Part shown: one piece after another, positions 38,264-46,836 of the stretch
Layout: each line of letters starts with the position of its first letter
Numbering within the stretch: the first letter of the stretch is position 1
Source of the DNA: an uncultured Rikenellaceae bacterium
GTDB lineage: Bacteria; Bacteroidota; Bacteroidia; Bacteroidales; Rikenellaceae
DNA: 64,000 bases
Assembly (NCBI GenBank): GCA_944325305.1
Contig: CALUZO010000001.1
Location: forward strand, 104,351 to 168,350
Reading direction: 5' to 3'
Notes under the pieces: generated by a model
What the model was told of the DNA's origin: nothing
The model's database searches: none
The model's input: only the letters and a program-made list of their open reading frames with translations
Translations under genes and position numbers: made by a program

Positions 38264-39031
38264 TTACATCAAAAAAGAGGTAAGCGGACTGCTGGCTTCG
38301 GCTACGTCGAGTTTCGATGCGAGGCGTGCTTCGTAGGCCATGCGGCCCGCTTCGACGCTCATTCTGAATGCGTTCGCCATTGCCACCGGATCCCCGGCAA
38401 CTGCTATTGCCGTATTCACGAGCACCGCATCCGCCCCAATCTCCATAGCCTCGGCAGCATGGGAAGGAGCCCCGATGCCTGCATCCACAACAACCGGAAC
38501 ATTGCTCTGTCCTATTATTATCTGAAGCATCTCGCGCGTAACCAATCCCTTGTTTGTTCCGATAGGCGCTCCGAGAGGCATCACCGCCGCAGTCCCTGCA
38601 CTCTCCAGCAACTTGCAAAGCACGGGATCTGCCTGAATATAGGGCAGAACAATGAATCCCTCCTTCGCCAGCTCCTCTGTCGCCTTCAGAGTTTCGACCG
38701 GGTCGGGCAGAAGGTATCTCGGATCGGGATGTATCTCGAGTTTGAGCCAGTTGGTCTCGAAAGCATCGCGTGCGAGTTTTGCGGCAAACACGGCCTCCTT
38801 GGCATTGCGCACTCCCGACGTATTGGGCAAAAGTTGTATCCCGGGCATAGTGATATGTCGCAGCATATCGTCCTGTTTGTTCTCCATATCGAGGCGTTTC
38901 ATCGCCGCCGTCACCATCTGTGTACCCGAAGCCCTGATTGCTTCGGCCATAACTTCGTTGGAACTGAATTTCCCTGTCCCGAGGAAAAGCCTCGACTCGA
39001 ATTCGCGGCCTGCTATTACCAATTTCTTCAT
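38264..39031 (-). CDS. thiG: Thiazole synthase ThiG
   Basis: Builds the thiazole phosphate ring from deoxyxylulose phosphate, dehydroglycine and ThiS thiocarboxylate. The 255-residue (beta/alpha)8 protein has the substrate lysine in [10 protein letters not shown] (about residue 96), the phosphate loops [12 protein letters not shown] and [24 protein letters not shown] (split: [22 protein letters not shown]). It overlaps thiE by four bases upstream and precedes thiC by 70 bases. Confidence 0.96.
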   Translation of the reverse strand: MKKLVIAGREFESRLFLGTGKFSSNEVMAEAIRASGTQMVTAAMKRLDMENKQDDMLRHITMPGIQLLPNTSGVRNAKEAVFAAKLARDAFETNWLKLEIHPDPRYLLPDPVETLKATEELAKEGFIVLPYIQADPVLCKLLESAGTAAVMPLGAPIGTNKGLVTREMLQIIIGQSNVPVVVDAGIGAPSHAAEAMEIGADAVLVNTAIAVAGDPVAMANAFRMSVEAGRMAYEARLASKLDVAEASSPLTSFLM

Positions 39032-39660
39032 CGCTTACAATTATTTATGATCTCTATTATTTTTCTTGTCTCCGCCACCGGATCTGCGGCTCCGAGTATG
39101 GTCGACGACAGCGCTATGGCCGACACACCCGTGTTCAGAATCGCCGGTATATCGTCTGCCGTAATGCCGCCTATCGCAACCACCGGCAGGTCGATACCCG
39201 CTTCCCTGCATTGTGCTATTATACGTTCATATCCCTCCAGCCCCAATATCGGACTGAGATTTTTCTTGGTCTCGGTGAAGCGGAACGGTCCCAGACCGAT
39301 ATAATCTACCCTCTGGTCATTCAGCCGCACGATATCTTCGAAAGTGTTCGCAGTACCACCTATCACAAATCCCCGCCCCATCATATTGCGAGCCTGTGCC
39401 GGTGCCATGTCATTCTTGCCGAGATGAACGCCCTTGGCTCCGACCTCGACCGCAACCGCCACATGGTCATCGATATAGAGTTCGGCACCATAATCATCGC
39501 ACATAACCTTGAGCGTGCGGGCAGTCTCGAGCACTTCGGTTTCCGGCACATCTTTCATCCGAAGCTGTATGCTGCGGCATCCTCCTTTGAGTACCGCCTC
39601 CGCACCATCCAGATATCCGTATCCTTGGGTGCTGTGGGTTATAAACAACAATCCTTTCAT
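39028..39660 (-). CDS. thiE: Thiamine phosphate synthase ThiE
   Basis: Joins the pyrimidine pyrophosphate and thiazole phosphate to give thiamine phosphate. The 210 residues include QLRMKD (about 35), the [19 protein letters not shown] segment, [27 protein letters not shown] and [10 protein letters not shown], as expected. This is the better of two ThiE homologues in the operon. It overlaps its neighbours on both sides by four bases (ATGA). Confidence 0.93.
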   Translation of the reverse strand: MKGLLFITHSTQGYGYLDGAEAVLKGGCRSIQLRMKDVPETEVLETARTLKVMCDDYGAELYIDDHVAVAVEVGAKGVHLGKNDMAPAQARNMMGRGFVIGGTANTFEDIVRLNDQRVDYIGLGPFRFTETKKNLSPILGLEGYERIIAQCREAGIDLPVVAIGGITADDIPAILNTGVSAIALSSTILGAADPVAETRKIIEIINNCKR

Positions 39661-40277
39661 ATAACCTGTAACGTTAATTCGCGCAGTTTATAGGTCAACG
39701 CCCGAATATCACCATCTTTAATATAGTCCTTCCACAATGCCCCTAAAACCGCTACGCCACCGAATCCTGCCCGGGCAACATCCTGTATATTATGCAGATC
39801 CACACCTCCCAGAGCATAGACCCTTTCGTTTATGATACCCTTCAACGCAGCTGCTTCGAGCTCTTCCCGAGCGAACGCTTTCCCGTAGCCAGTTTTGGAT
39901 ATGCTGTCGAATATCGGACTAAGAAAGACGTAATTATATTTCTGCGCCATTTCTCCATCGTTCAATGCTGCATCGACCTCCTTCAAAGTGTGGCATGAGC
40001 GGCTTATATGTCCGACCTGGAAATCCGGCGGTTGCGGATTCCTGCCATTGAGATGCACTCCCGCGAGCCCGAACTCACGCACCAATCCGAAGTGGTCGTG
40101 CAAAACTATGCGTCCACGGTAACGCGGTTCGATACCGCCGATAATATCACGCAACCTATCATGCGCCACTCCCGGTTTTCTCAAGTGCAACTTTCCACTA
40201 CACTCTCCGAGCAGACGGTTCAAAACCGCAGCCTCATCAGGAAGAATGCTTTCGACTGTTATTACGACCAGCTCCAT
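39657..40277 (-). CDS. Second ThiE/TenI-like protein
   Basis: A 206-residue ThiE-superfamily protein encoded just before ThiE. It keeps the fold pattern (KLHLRKPG, VLHDHFGLVREFGLAGVHLNGRN, VFLSPIFDSISKTGYG, ALGGVDLHNI) but the QLRMKD pyrophosphate-site lysine motif is replaced by HLRKPG, and the later glycine-rich sites differ. It is probably a TenI-like (thiazole tautomerase) protein rather than a second synthase; TenI in other bacteria is a ThiE homologue without synthase activity. It starts three bases after thiS and overlaps thiE. Confidence 0.8.
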   Translation of the reverse strand: MELVVITVESILPDEAAVLNRLLGECSGKLHLRKPGVAHDRLRDIIGGIEPRYRGRIVLHDHFGLVREFGLAGVHLNGRNPQPPDFQVGHISRSCHTLKEVDAALNDGEMAQKYNYVFLSPIFDSISKTGYGKAFAREELEAAALKGIINERVYALGGVDLHNIQDVARAGFGGVAVLGALWKDYIKDGDIRALTYKLRELTLQVI

Positions 40278-40280
40278 AAC

Positions 40281-40481
40281 CTACCCCCCCGAAACGGCCG
40301 TTATCAACATAATCTCCACCCCGTCATAAAGCACGGTATCCTCCCATCTCTCTTTCGGAATGACCTCGTAATATATCGCCACGGCAACGCCGTTCGGCTT
40401 GATCCCGAGCCCATCTATAAAAGAGGCAAGAGTTGTTCCCTCGGCAACTTCATGCCGTTTATCGTTAAGTATAACTATCAT
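40281..40481 (-). CDS. thiS: Sulfur carrier protein ThiS
   Basis: A 66-residue ubiquitin-fold protein that ends in the required diglycine (TAVSGG). The terminal glycine is adenylated by ThiF and converted to a thiocarboxylate that gives sulfur to ThiG. The interior NGVAVAIYYEVIPKERW resembles other ThiS proteins. Its ATG overlaps the thiD stop. Confidence 0.94.
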   Translation of the reverse strand: MIVILNDKRHEVAEGTTLASFIDGLGIKPNGVAVAIYYEVIPKERWEDTVLYDGVEIMLITAVSGG

Positions 40482-41296
40482 ACATCCAAGATCTTAAGAG
40501 GTTCGGGCGCAAAAAAATGATTTACCGGTCCTGAGCCATGTCCCGTCTTCACTGATGCTCCGGCCTTTATGGCCGACGTAATATAATCTTTAGCCATCCC
40601 GACGGCGTTTGCCAGGTCATTGCCCAGTGCCATGTAAGCAGCTATGGCCGACGAAAGGGTACATCCCGTACCGTGCAGATTAACCGTATCGACATGCTCC
40701 GAAAAGAAAGAGACGGGGTGTTGTCCCAGACGGAAAAGCATATCCGTCGAACTCTCGCCAATCAGGTGTCCCCCCTTTATCAGCACTGCACGACATCCTC
40801 GTCCAAGCAGAATCTCGGCAGCTGCCGACATGTCATCTACCGAATCTATCTTGATACCCGACAATGCCTCCGCTTCCGGTATATTGGGTGTTATAAGCGT
40901 GAAACTGTCGAGTCGGTCGAGAAAAGCCCCGGATATGGATGCAGACGTAAGACGAGCCCCGCTCGTAGCCACCATTACCGGATCGACAATGACAGGTATT
41001 TTATAATCTGCCAAAATACCCGTTACGACCTCTATGATTTCGGCCGAGGGCAGCATCCCTGTTTTCACGGCATCGACCCTGATATCTTCCAGAACAGCAC
41101 GCAACTGCAATTCCACAACAGACGGGGAGAGGAGCTCGACCCCACGCACTTCACGGGTATTTTGCGATGTAACGGCTGTGATAACGGAAGTCCCGAATAC
41201 GCCGAGGGCCGAGAAAGTCTTCAGGTCGGCCTGAATTCCGGCACATCCTCCGCTATCGGAACCGGCTATGGTCAATGCTGTGGGATACCTTTTCAT
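40478..41296 (-). CDS. thiD: Hydroxymethylpyrimidine/phosphomethylpyrimidine kinase ThiD
   Basis: Phosphorylates HMP and HMP phosphate on the way to thiamine. The 272 residues show the ribokinase-like motifs TIAGSDSGGCAGIQADLKTF, SVITAVTSQNT, VDPVMVATSGARL, TPNIPEAEALSG and DTVNLHGTGCTLSSAIAA, which includes the catalytic aspartate/anion-hole GTGC. It is the first gene after the riboswitch, 67 bases downstream of it. Confidence 0.97.
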   Translation of the reverse strand: MKRYPTALTIAGSDSGGCAGIQADLKTFSALGVFGTSVITAVTSQNTREVRGVELLSPSVVELQLRAVLEDIRVDAVKTGMLPSAEIIEVVTGILADYKIPVIVDPVMVATSGARLTSASISGAFLDRLDSFTLITPNIPEAEALSGIKIDSVDDMSAAAEILLGRGCRAVLIKGGHLIGESSTDMLFRLGQHPVSFFSEHVDTVNLHGTGCTLSSAIAAYMALGNDLANAVGMAKDYITSAIKAGASVKTGHGSGPVNHFFAPEPLKILDV

Positions 41297-41363
41297 ATTA
41301 ACATCAGATTAGCTGAAATACGCCAACCAAGAGGTATCCAAAATGAGGAATAAAAAAAGATTC

Positions 41364-41446
41364 GCCATCATTCCTACGTCGGTATTATCCGCATCAGGTA
41401 TAAGGGTGTGATCTCAGCCCCTGTGCAGGGCACCCCTTGATCGTCA
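41364..41446 (-). ncRNA. TPP riboswitch (THI element)
   Basis: On the minus strand the leader contains the conserved THI pieces in order: GGGGTGCCC, GGGGCTGAGA, ACCCTTATACCTGAT, GGATAATACC and GCGTAGGAATGATGG. They form the two helical arms of the TPP aptamer, closed by ATCA/TGAT. A run of seven T's follows the aptamer directly. It should switch off the thi operon when thiamine pyrophosphate is plentiful. Confidence 0.95.
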
Positions 41447-41452
41447 TGTGGG

Positions 41453-41460
41453 CAAATATA
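41453..41460 (-). promoter_or_regulatory. -7 box of the thiamine operon
   Basis: TATATTTG on the minus strand puts the transcription start near 41446, exactly where the aptamer begins. The -33 site is a T-rich approximation. Confidence 0.6.
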
Positions 41461-41525
41461 CGTATTTTAACAACAAAAAAAACACTCTAAGACGAAATTC
41501 AACATTTTAACATCAAAGTTTTGTT

Positions 41526-41533
41526 TATATTTG
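41526..41533 (+). promoter_or_regulatory. -7 box of the InaA-type kinase gene
   Basis: TATATTTG on the plus strand, divergent from the thiamine promoter. It predicts a leader of about 100 bases before the ATG at 41639. Confidence 0.5.
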
Positions 41534-41638
41534 TGAAACATAGAATCCCTGCAGAGAAACTATCTCGCATGTTTTTTTACACAGATTCTAAATTAATAAA
41601 TTTACCCACACGCCCAGCGCGCCAACATTTGAAATTTG

Positions 41639-42403
41639 ATGAAATTAATCGTCAACCCGAAATACGAACACCTGACTGAATTTCTCAAGCGGATACCGGA
41701 AGGTAGCGTCAAGGCCGATGTGGTATACAAACACAACCGCAATATCGTTACCCGCGTCACGCATGAAGGAACGGATCTGGTTATAAAACAATTTAAAGTT
41801 CCAAACAAGCTCAATCGGTTCATATACACGTGGTTGCGCGAGAGCAAAGCCCGCAGGTCGTTCGAATATGCAGGAAGGTTGCTCTCTGCAGGCATAGACA
41901 CGGCAGAACCCATTGCCTATATCGAGATCAAAAAAACAGGACTATTCCACACCGGATATTTCATTTCCAGTTTTCTCGATCACGACCTGCTGTTCAAAAT
42001 CGACCACAGTCCATTCGACATTGCCGCAAATCAGGACATAATACGCGATTTTGCCAAATTTACGGCCGATATGCATGCCAAGCATATCTTCCATAAAGAT
42101 TACAATTCAGGCAATATTTTCTATCACAAGGAAGGCGACCATTACCGTTTTGCACTCATAGATATCAACCGCATGAGGTTTCGCAAACCAAACAAGAATA
42201 ACGTGCTCGACGGTTTCGACAGACTGACACTCTCACGAATACCTACTGTGGAAATAGCTGCGGCATATGCCACCCTGCGCGGATGGAATCCGGAAACACT
42301 CAGCGGAGCCGTATTGATGCGCAAAGGGGTCAATATGCGCAAAAGAATAAAGAAACTATTGAAACGATTTACAAAATCGTCCTCCAGATCCGGCAACCAT
42401 TAA
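41639..42403 (+). CDS. InaA/KDO-type lipopolysaccharide kinase
   Basis: A 254-residue cytoplasmic protein with the kinase-like fold of InaA and lipopolysaccharide core kinases. Motifs: VIKQFKVPNK (ATP lysine, about residue 47), HKDYNSGNIFYH (catalytic loop, a variant of HGDLHxxN, about 160), and LIDINRMRF (metal aspartate). It ends in a basic helix, KRIKKLLKRFTK, that may touch the membrane. A TTG three bases upstream extends the frame, but ATG is preferred. Bacteroidota of this kind often put phosphate on KDO of lipid A core; that role is inferred. Confidence 0.85.
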   Translation: MKLIVNPKYEHLTEFLKRIPEGSVKADVVYKHNRNIVTRVTHEGTDLVIKQFKVPNKLNRFIYTWLRESKARRSFEYAGRLLSAGIDTAEPIAYIEIKKTGLFHTGYFISSFLDHDLLFKIDHSPFDIAANQDIIRDFAKFTADMHAKHIFHKDYNSGNIFYHKEGDHYRFALIDINRMRFRKPNKNNVLDGFDRLTLSRIPTVEIAAAYATLRGWNPETLSGAVLMRKGVNMRKRIKKLLKRFTKSSSRSGNH

Positions 42404-42438
42404 CCCAAAAGCGGGAACAGTTGCCCTGAGAAATATCC

Positions 42439-42744
42439 TTAAGGTATATAATTCCAGTACCTCAGATCGTCGAGACCTGATACTTTTCTCATCGCACCAT
42501 CGTGGAGCAGAACAACCCGGGAAAAGACATCGAGAATATTCCGGTAATTATGGTCAGTCAGGACAAGGCCCTTATTGGCCGAACGATCCCGGATAACAGT
42601 CTTTATCTCTTCGACATACAGCGGCGACATGCCGCTGAAGGGTTCGTCCGGCAATACAAAACCGGCATCGGAGCATACAAGCAGCATCACTTCGAAAAAA
42701 CACCTTTTGCATTCCAATAACCCACGCACCTTCCAAGAAAGCAT
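42439..42744 (-). pseudogene. Truncated ABC transporter ATPase
   Basis: The 101 codons match the second half of a small ABC ATPase: Walker B FVLPDEPFSGMSP, then IKTVIRDRSANKGLVLTDHNYRN as the H-loop with its histidine, and VVLLHDG near the end. The Walker A half is missing, a stop codon lies directly before the ATG, and the LSGG-type signature reads LLECKRC. It starts 10 bases after the antiporter stop on the same strand. It is a decayed remnant; translation of the fragment is unlikely to give an active ATPase. Confidence 0.8.
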
Positions 42745-42754
42745 CTATAAGGTT

Positions 42755-44887
42755 TCACCTTCCTTTCGACAGCCCCTTGAGTTTATTGAGATTTGTAAGC
42801 AGCGAGGCATTGAGCAGATCGCTGTTTTCATCCTCGCCGACAGTCAACTGCATGGGATATATCAGCAGAAAACTATAATCCGCGAAATACTTGTTAAGAT
42901 AATAAGGCATCTTTTTCATGGTCGGATGATACGAAACCATCTCTCGTCGGCTCATCACCACTGTCAGATTATCGTCTGGACGCATTACGCGCGAAATTAC
43001 CAGAAAATCGTCCCAGTCTCCCAATACATTGAATTCCGCATTGACGATACCGCTTTTATAAATATCTCTGATAACGTCTATGGTTTTCTGGGTTCCGTAA
43101 AAAACAATTTTGCTGCCGGTACTAATTACCATATTCCATACCCTGACTACCCAAAAAGGAAAACCCAATTCCGCCTCGGCATTCTTCGGAAGTACCACTA
43201 TATGTCTTTTGATGGTAGATATGGGCTGTACGGATCGGTAAATATATGTATTAACATTACTGTTGTTCAACACTCTTTCTGTCATATATCCCAGGAAAGA
43301 ATCTTTCGATTCCTCCACTCTCTCATGCAGGCCGAGGATAAGGTCGGTAATTTTGTTCTCCCTGATTACGCTCACTATCGCATTAGACACACTCAGGTCG
43401 TAGCGCAGCAGGGAGTTAAGCTGTATATCCACCGCAGAAGCCGTTTTCTGAGCTCGTTCCAGTATTTTCTGGGCTTTGTTGTCCGCTCCGGCATCAGGTT
43501 TCCGGTTGTCAATCACATTAAGAGCATAGAAGCCGGTACGAATGTCCTTGCGTTTGATAAGCGCACTGAGGTTCACCAATTCATCAATATTTTCGCTGTC
43601 GCGGATCGGAATCAGTATATTTTCTTCGACGCTCTTTTCTTCGTTTTCGTCGGCGATGGACTCTGACAGGGAGATATTCCTTGCACCCTTTTGTGCCACA
43701 AACGAAGCTATTGTACACGTCACAAGTATCATAACTATGGTTCCGTTCAAGACGCTCTCGTTCAGCAGGCGTATGGGTTCGCCGGCGGGTGTTTCCCCTA
43801 TTACAATATTATACCCGACAGTAACGGCAGCCAGTGTTGCGGCGGCCTGTGCGTTGCTCAAACCGAAAATCACACTGCATTCGTCATTAGTATACTTCAG
43901 GGACTTTTGAGTGAAGTATGCAGCGCAATATTTGGCAAGCGTGGCAACTAACGTCATAACGACGGCAACGAAGATAGTATCGAAATCCCGGAAAAACGCC
44001 CGGTAATCGACCAGCATCCCCACACCGATAAGAAAAAAAGGAATGAAAATGGCATTGCCGACGAATTCCACACGATTCATCAACGGCGATGTCGACGGGA
44101 TCAACCTGTTAAGCGACAACCCTGTAAGGAAAGCCCCTATGATACCTTCCACACCAGCCATCTCGGAGAGGACTGCGCCGAAAAATACCATGGCCAGTAC
44201 AAAAACATATTGTGACACGCTGTCTTTCACTCGCTTAAAGAACCACCTGGCAATGATCGGAAACAAAAATATTATGACACAGGCAAAAACCACTACAGAG
44301 ATACCCATTCTCAACCAGAAACCTGACGATGTCTCTCCCGTAACCATGCCTACGATAATCGTCAGGACCAGCAGCGAAAGCGTATCGGTAATCATCGTAC
44401 CGCCCACAGCGACAGTCACTGCACGGTTCTTCGTGATACCGTATTTGCTTATTATGGGATAGACGATAAGCGTATGGGATGCGAACATACTGGCCAGCAG
44501 TATGGACGATAACATGGAAAACTTGAACACATAAAAACCCACAATAGTTCCAAGCACCATCGGGATCAGGAATGTATACATCCCGAAAAGCATGCTTTTC
44601 CCGCTGTTCTTTTTAAAATCCGCGATGTCGATCTCCAGGCCGGCGAGGAACATGATATAGAGCAAGCCTGCCGTTCCCGAAAGGATAATGCTGCTGTCGC
44701 GCTCCATAAGGTTTATGCCATGCGGACCGATTATGATCCCTGCTATTATAAGCCCCAAAAGCGGAGGAATCCGGAATCTGTTAAGTAGCAACGGAGCGAA
44801 TAGGATTATCGTCAGTATTACAAAAAACTTCAGGACCGGATCGGTTAACGGAAGGGTTATATCGGATATTGATGATAAAAAGGTCAT
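42755..44887 (-). CDS. CPA2-family cation:proton antiporter with cytoplasmic tail
   Basis: A 710-residue inner-membrane antiporter. The N-terminal 400 residues hold about twelve membrane helices with PPLLGLIIAGIIIGPHGINL, FLAGLEIDIADFKKN, GVEGIIGAFLTGLSLNRLIP and FIPFFLIGVGMLVDY, typical of the CPA2 group that exchanges K+ or Na+ for protons. The rest (about 420-700) is cytoplasmic and resembles paired universal-stress-type domains, which may sense a nucleotide. It sits alone; a broken ABC ATPase follows it. Confidence 0.92.
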   Translation of the reverse strand: MTFLSSISDITLPLTDPVLKFFVILTIILFAPLLLNRFRIPPLLGLIIAGIIIGPHGINLMERDSSIILSGTAGLLYIMFLAGLEIDIADFKKNSGKSMLFGMYTFLIPMVLGTIVGFYVFKFSMLSSILLASMFASHTLIVYPIISKYGITKNRAVTVAVGGTMITDTLSLLVLTIIVGMVTGETSSGFWLRMGISVVVFACVIIFLFPIIARWFFKRVKDSVSQYVFVLAMVFFGAVLSEMAGVEGIIGAFLTGLSLNRLIPSTSPLMNRVEFVGNAIFIPFFLIGVGMLVDYRAFFRDFDTIFVAVVMTLVATLAKYCAAYFTQKSLKYTNDECSVIFGLSNAQAAATLAAVTVGYNIVIGETPAGEPIRLLNESVLNGTIVMILVTCTIASFVAQKGARNISLSESIADENEEKSVEENILIPIRDSENIDELVNLSALIKRKDIRTGFYALNVIDNRKPDAGADNKAQKILERAQKTASAVDIQLNSLLRYDLSVSNAIVSVIRENKITDLILGLHERVEESKDSFLGYMTERVLNNSNVNTYIYRSVQPISTIKRHIVVLPKNAEAELGFPFWVVRVWNMVISTGSKIVFYGTQKTIDVIRDIYKSGIVNAEFNVLGDWDDFLVISRVMRPDDNLTVVMSRREMVSYHPTMKKMPYYLNKYFADYSFLLIYPMQLTVGEDENSDLLNASLLTNLNKLKGLSKGR

Positions 44888-45343
44888 TCTTTACAGGTTT
44901 AATCCTACTAATATACGCATTATTTAAGTTTGCGGATCAATGTCCGTAAGATAAGCAGGAAAAAGCAAAATCACAATTCTAATGGCAGCAAAACCGAACG
45001 ATTGGTTCCTCGGCAGAAGTGAAAATTTAATATCACACGCCTGTGTCGACGCCACGACTCGGACAAGCCGCCGGCACCTCTGCAAAAAGGGAAAGACTCA
45101 TGACTTAATGGCATATAACCTGTGAATGGAAGAGATGATGCCATCAAAAAGCAAATGAACGATCTGGAAAACAACCGGCATAAATGCTCTGTAAGAAACA
45201 CATATACAATATGCCATATTGAAACGGGTTAGTTTATACGGCACGTTATACAACCTGGTAGTAAGATCTATATAACCTGAGATTCAGCGACTTGAGACTT
45301 ACGGTTGATCGCAATATTTTGCAAAAATCGGATGCGAAATAAA
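44888..45343. other. Intergenic region without a recognisable gene
   Basis: About 455 bases between the antiporter start and the tRNA-Asn terminator. Small open frames here have no coding character. No promoter box with both elements was found for the antiporter. Confidence 0.55.
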
Positions 45344-45384
45344 AAATCAAAGAGCCGCAACAAATCGTTGCGGCTCTTTGATTT
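45344..45384 (-). terminator. Terminator after tRNA-Asn
   Basis: An 18-bp perfect stem (45344-45361 with 45367-45384) with loop AAATC, followed on the minus strand by a run of six T's. It begins five bases past the tRNA. Confidence 0.9.
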
Positions 45385-45388
45385 CAGG

Positions 45389-45462
45389 CTCCTCTTCAAG
45401 GACTTGAACCTTGGACCCCCTGATTAACAGTCAGGTGCTCTAACCAACTGAGCTAAAGAGGA
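45389..45462 (-). tRNA. tRNA-Asn (anticodon GTT)
   Basis: On the minus strand 74 bases form a cloverleaf: acceptor TCCTCTT/AAGAGGA, D arm GCTCAGTTGGTTAGAGC, anticodon loop CTGTTAA giving GTT, and T arm with TTCAAGT. G is the discriminator, and a CC but not CCA follows in the DNA. Confidence 0.96.
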
Positions 45463-45537
45463 ATTTTATTCAAGGCATTCAGGCATCATCCGTGTTGTTC
45501 CGAGCAACCTCGATACTACCCTCAGCCTTTCGAGGTG

Positions 45538-45568
45538 CAAATATAAACCAAAAAATCTATTCCCCAAA
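45538..45568 (-). promoter_or_regulatory. Promoter of tRNA-Asn
   Basis: Minus-strand TTTG (45565-45568), 19 bases, TATATTTG (45538-45545). It predicts a leader of about 70 bases before the mature tRNA. Confidence 0.75.
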
Positions 45569-45659
45569 AATTTTTTAAAAAGAAACTTTATCAAACAACG
45601 ATTTTTTCATGTCGCCTACTCGGACATCTTACAACATCCAGTTGATATTCAAACACATA

Positions 45660-46376
45660 TTAAAGTTCGTCGTCGGGAGCAAATTCTGGTGCGACAAACT
45701 CCATCCTATCACCCAAGAGAAACCTCACGTAGGTTATTGGTTTGCCTTGTGCAAGGAACTTGGTTTCATAAGTCGTTTTGATGGAAAGTATTTCATCTGC
45801 AGATCCGTTGCCATAAATATCGTTGTCGGCAAACTCGGTGACAAGTCCATTGGCCTCTATCACTGCATTAGTGTAATCGTGCAGGTGGCGACAGTCTGTC
45901 TTGAGGTGTACTTTGCCTCCGGGTTTGAGAAATTTAGCGTAAGACGCCAGGAACGCCGGAGCGGTAAGACGCTTTTTCACCCTGTTCTTCTTAAGTTGCG
46001 GATCTGGGAAAGTTATCCATATCTCGTCCACCTCTCCGGGGGCGAAAAACGATTCTATAAACTCTATGCGCGTACGCAGAAAACCCACGTTAGACATGCC
46101 ATTTTCAGTAGCCGTTTTTGCCCCGCGCCACATACGGGCGCCTTTTATGTCGACCCCTATGAAATTCTTATCCCGAAACTTCTCCCCCAGCGACACCGTA
46201 TATTCTCCACGACCGCACCCTAACTCCAAAACTACGGGATTGTCGTTACGGAAAAAATCGGTTCTCCAGCGTCCTTTGAGTCTGTGGTCTTTTTTAAATA
46301 TTTCCTCAAATTCCGGCTGTATGAGATTGCCGAACGTGAGGTTTTCCTGAAACCGTTTATACTTGTTTTTCCCCAT
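45660..46376 (-). CDS. trmB: tRNA (guanine-N7-)-methyltransferase TrmB
   Basis: Methylates G46 in tRNA variable loops. The 238 residues have the SAM site LELGCGRGEYTV (about 50), GVDIKGARMWRGAK, FPDPQLKKNRVKKRL and LKTDCRHLHDY, all TrmB marks. Its start overlaps the gldH stop by one base (TAATG), so it is the last gene of ricT-gldH-trmB. Confidence 0.95.
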   Translation of the reverse strand: MGKNKYKRFQENLTFGNLIQPEFEEIFKKDHRLKGRWRTDFFRNDNPVVLELGCGRGEYTVSLGEKFRDKNFIGVDIKGARMWRGAKTATENGMSNVGFLRTRIEFIESFFAPGEVDEIWITFPDPQLKKNRVKKRLTAPAFLASYAKFLKPGGKVHLKTDCRHLHDYTNAVIEANGLVTEFADNDIYGNGSADEILSIKTTYETKFLAQGKPITYVRFLLGDRMEFVAPEFAPDDEL

Positions 46377-46822
46377 TATTTTTTACTTAGATTTATTCCC
46401 ACCGACTTAACTCCTTCGATATCGCGCCCGGGCGATATGCCAAAAACGTAATTACCCGGGGCAGACAACTTCACACTATCCCTGTATGGGACGCTAAGTT
46501 GATAATTGCCACCGAGTTTCCGAGCCTGACAAAATGAAGGTATCGAAATTTGTTCTGTCAGACGGGTACTGTCCGGAGCCGTAACAGTCACCGAGAAATC
46601 GACTGACTCTCTGTCAAATGCTTCATTGAACACCAAAAGCACATCCAACCTGTATAAAGCGGCGGTATCCGTATTGTCAATATCTATGAGTGCTGGTCTC
46701 CCCGCATCCCACAACAGCGGATTAACATCCGCAACATGCTCCGTATTCGGACCGCCACAGTTAGTCATTACCATGACCATGACCGATAGACATACACTAT
46801 TGACCGATTTATTACGAAACAT
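46376..46822 (-). CDS. gldH: GldH-type lipoprotein
   Basis: A 148-residue lipoprotein with a signal and lipobox MTNC. The ending YVFGISPGRDIEGVKSVGINL is the pattern of gliding-motility lipoprotein GldH, which also occurs in non-gliding Bacteroidota. Neighbourhood supports the call: GldH lies beside the RicT/PSP1 gene in many Bacteroidota. The middle region is poorly conserved, and the expected length is slightly greater, so the name is less sure than the lipoprotein nature. Confidence 0.75.
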   Translation of the reverse strand: MFRNKSVNSVCLSVMVMVMTNCGGPNTEHVADVNPLLWDAGRPALIDIDNTDTAALYRLDVLLVFNEAFDRESVDFSVTVTAPDSTRLTEQISIPSFCQARKLGGNYQLSVPYRDSVKLSAPGNYVFGISPGRDIEGVKSVGINLSKK

Positions 46823-46836
46823 GTAAACGAACGCAA

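Noticed and set aside
44971..45201. 76-codon minus-strand frame before the antiporter
   Set aside because: No promoter, no family features and unusual composition.
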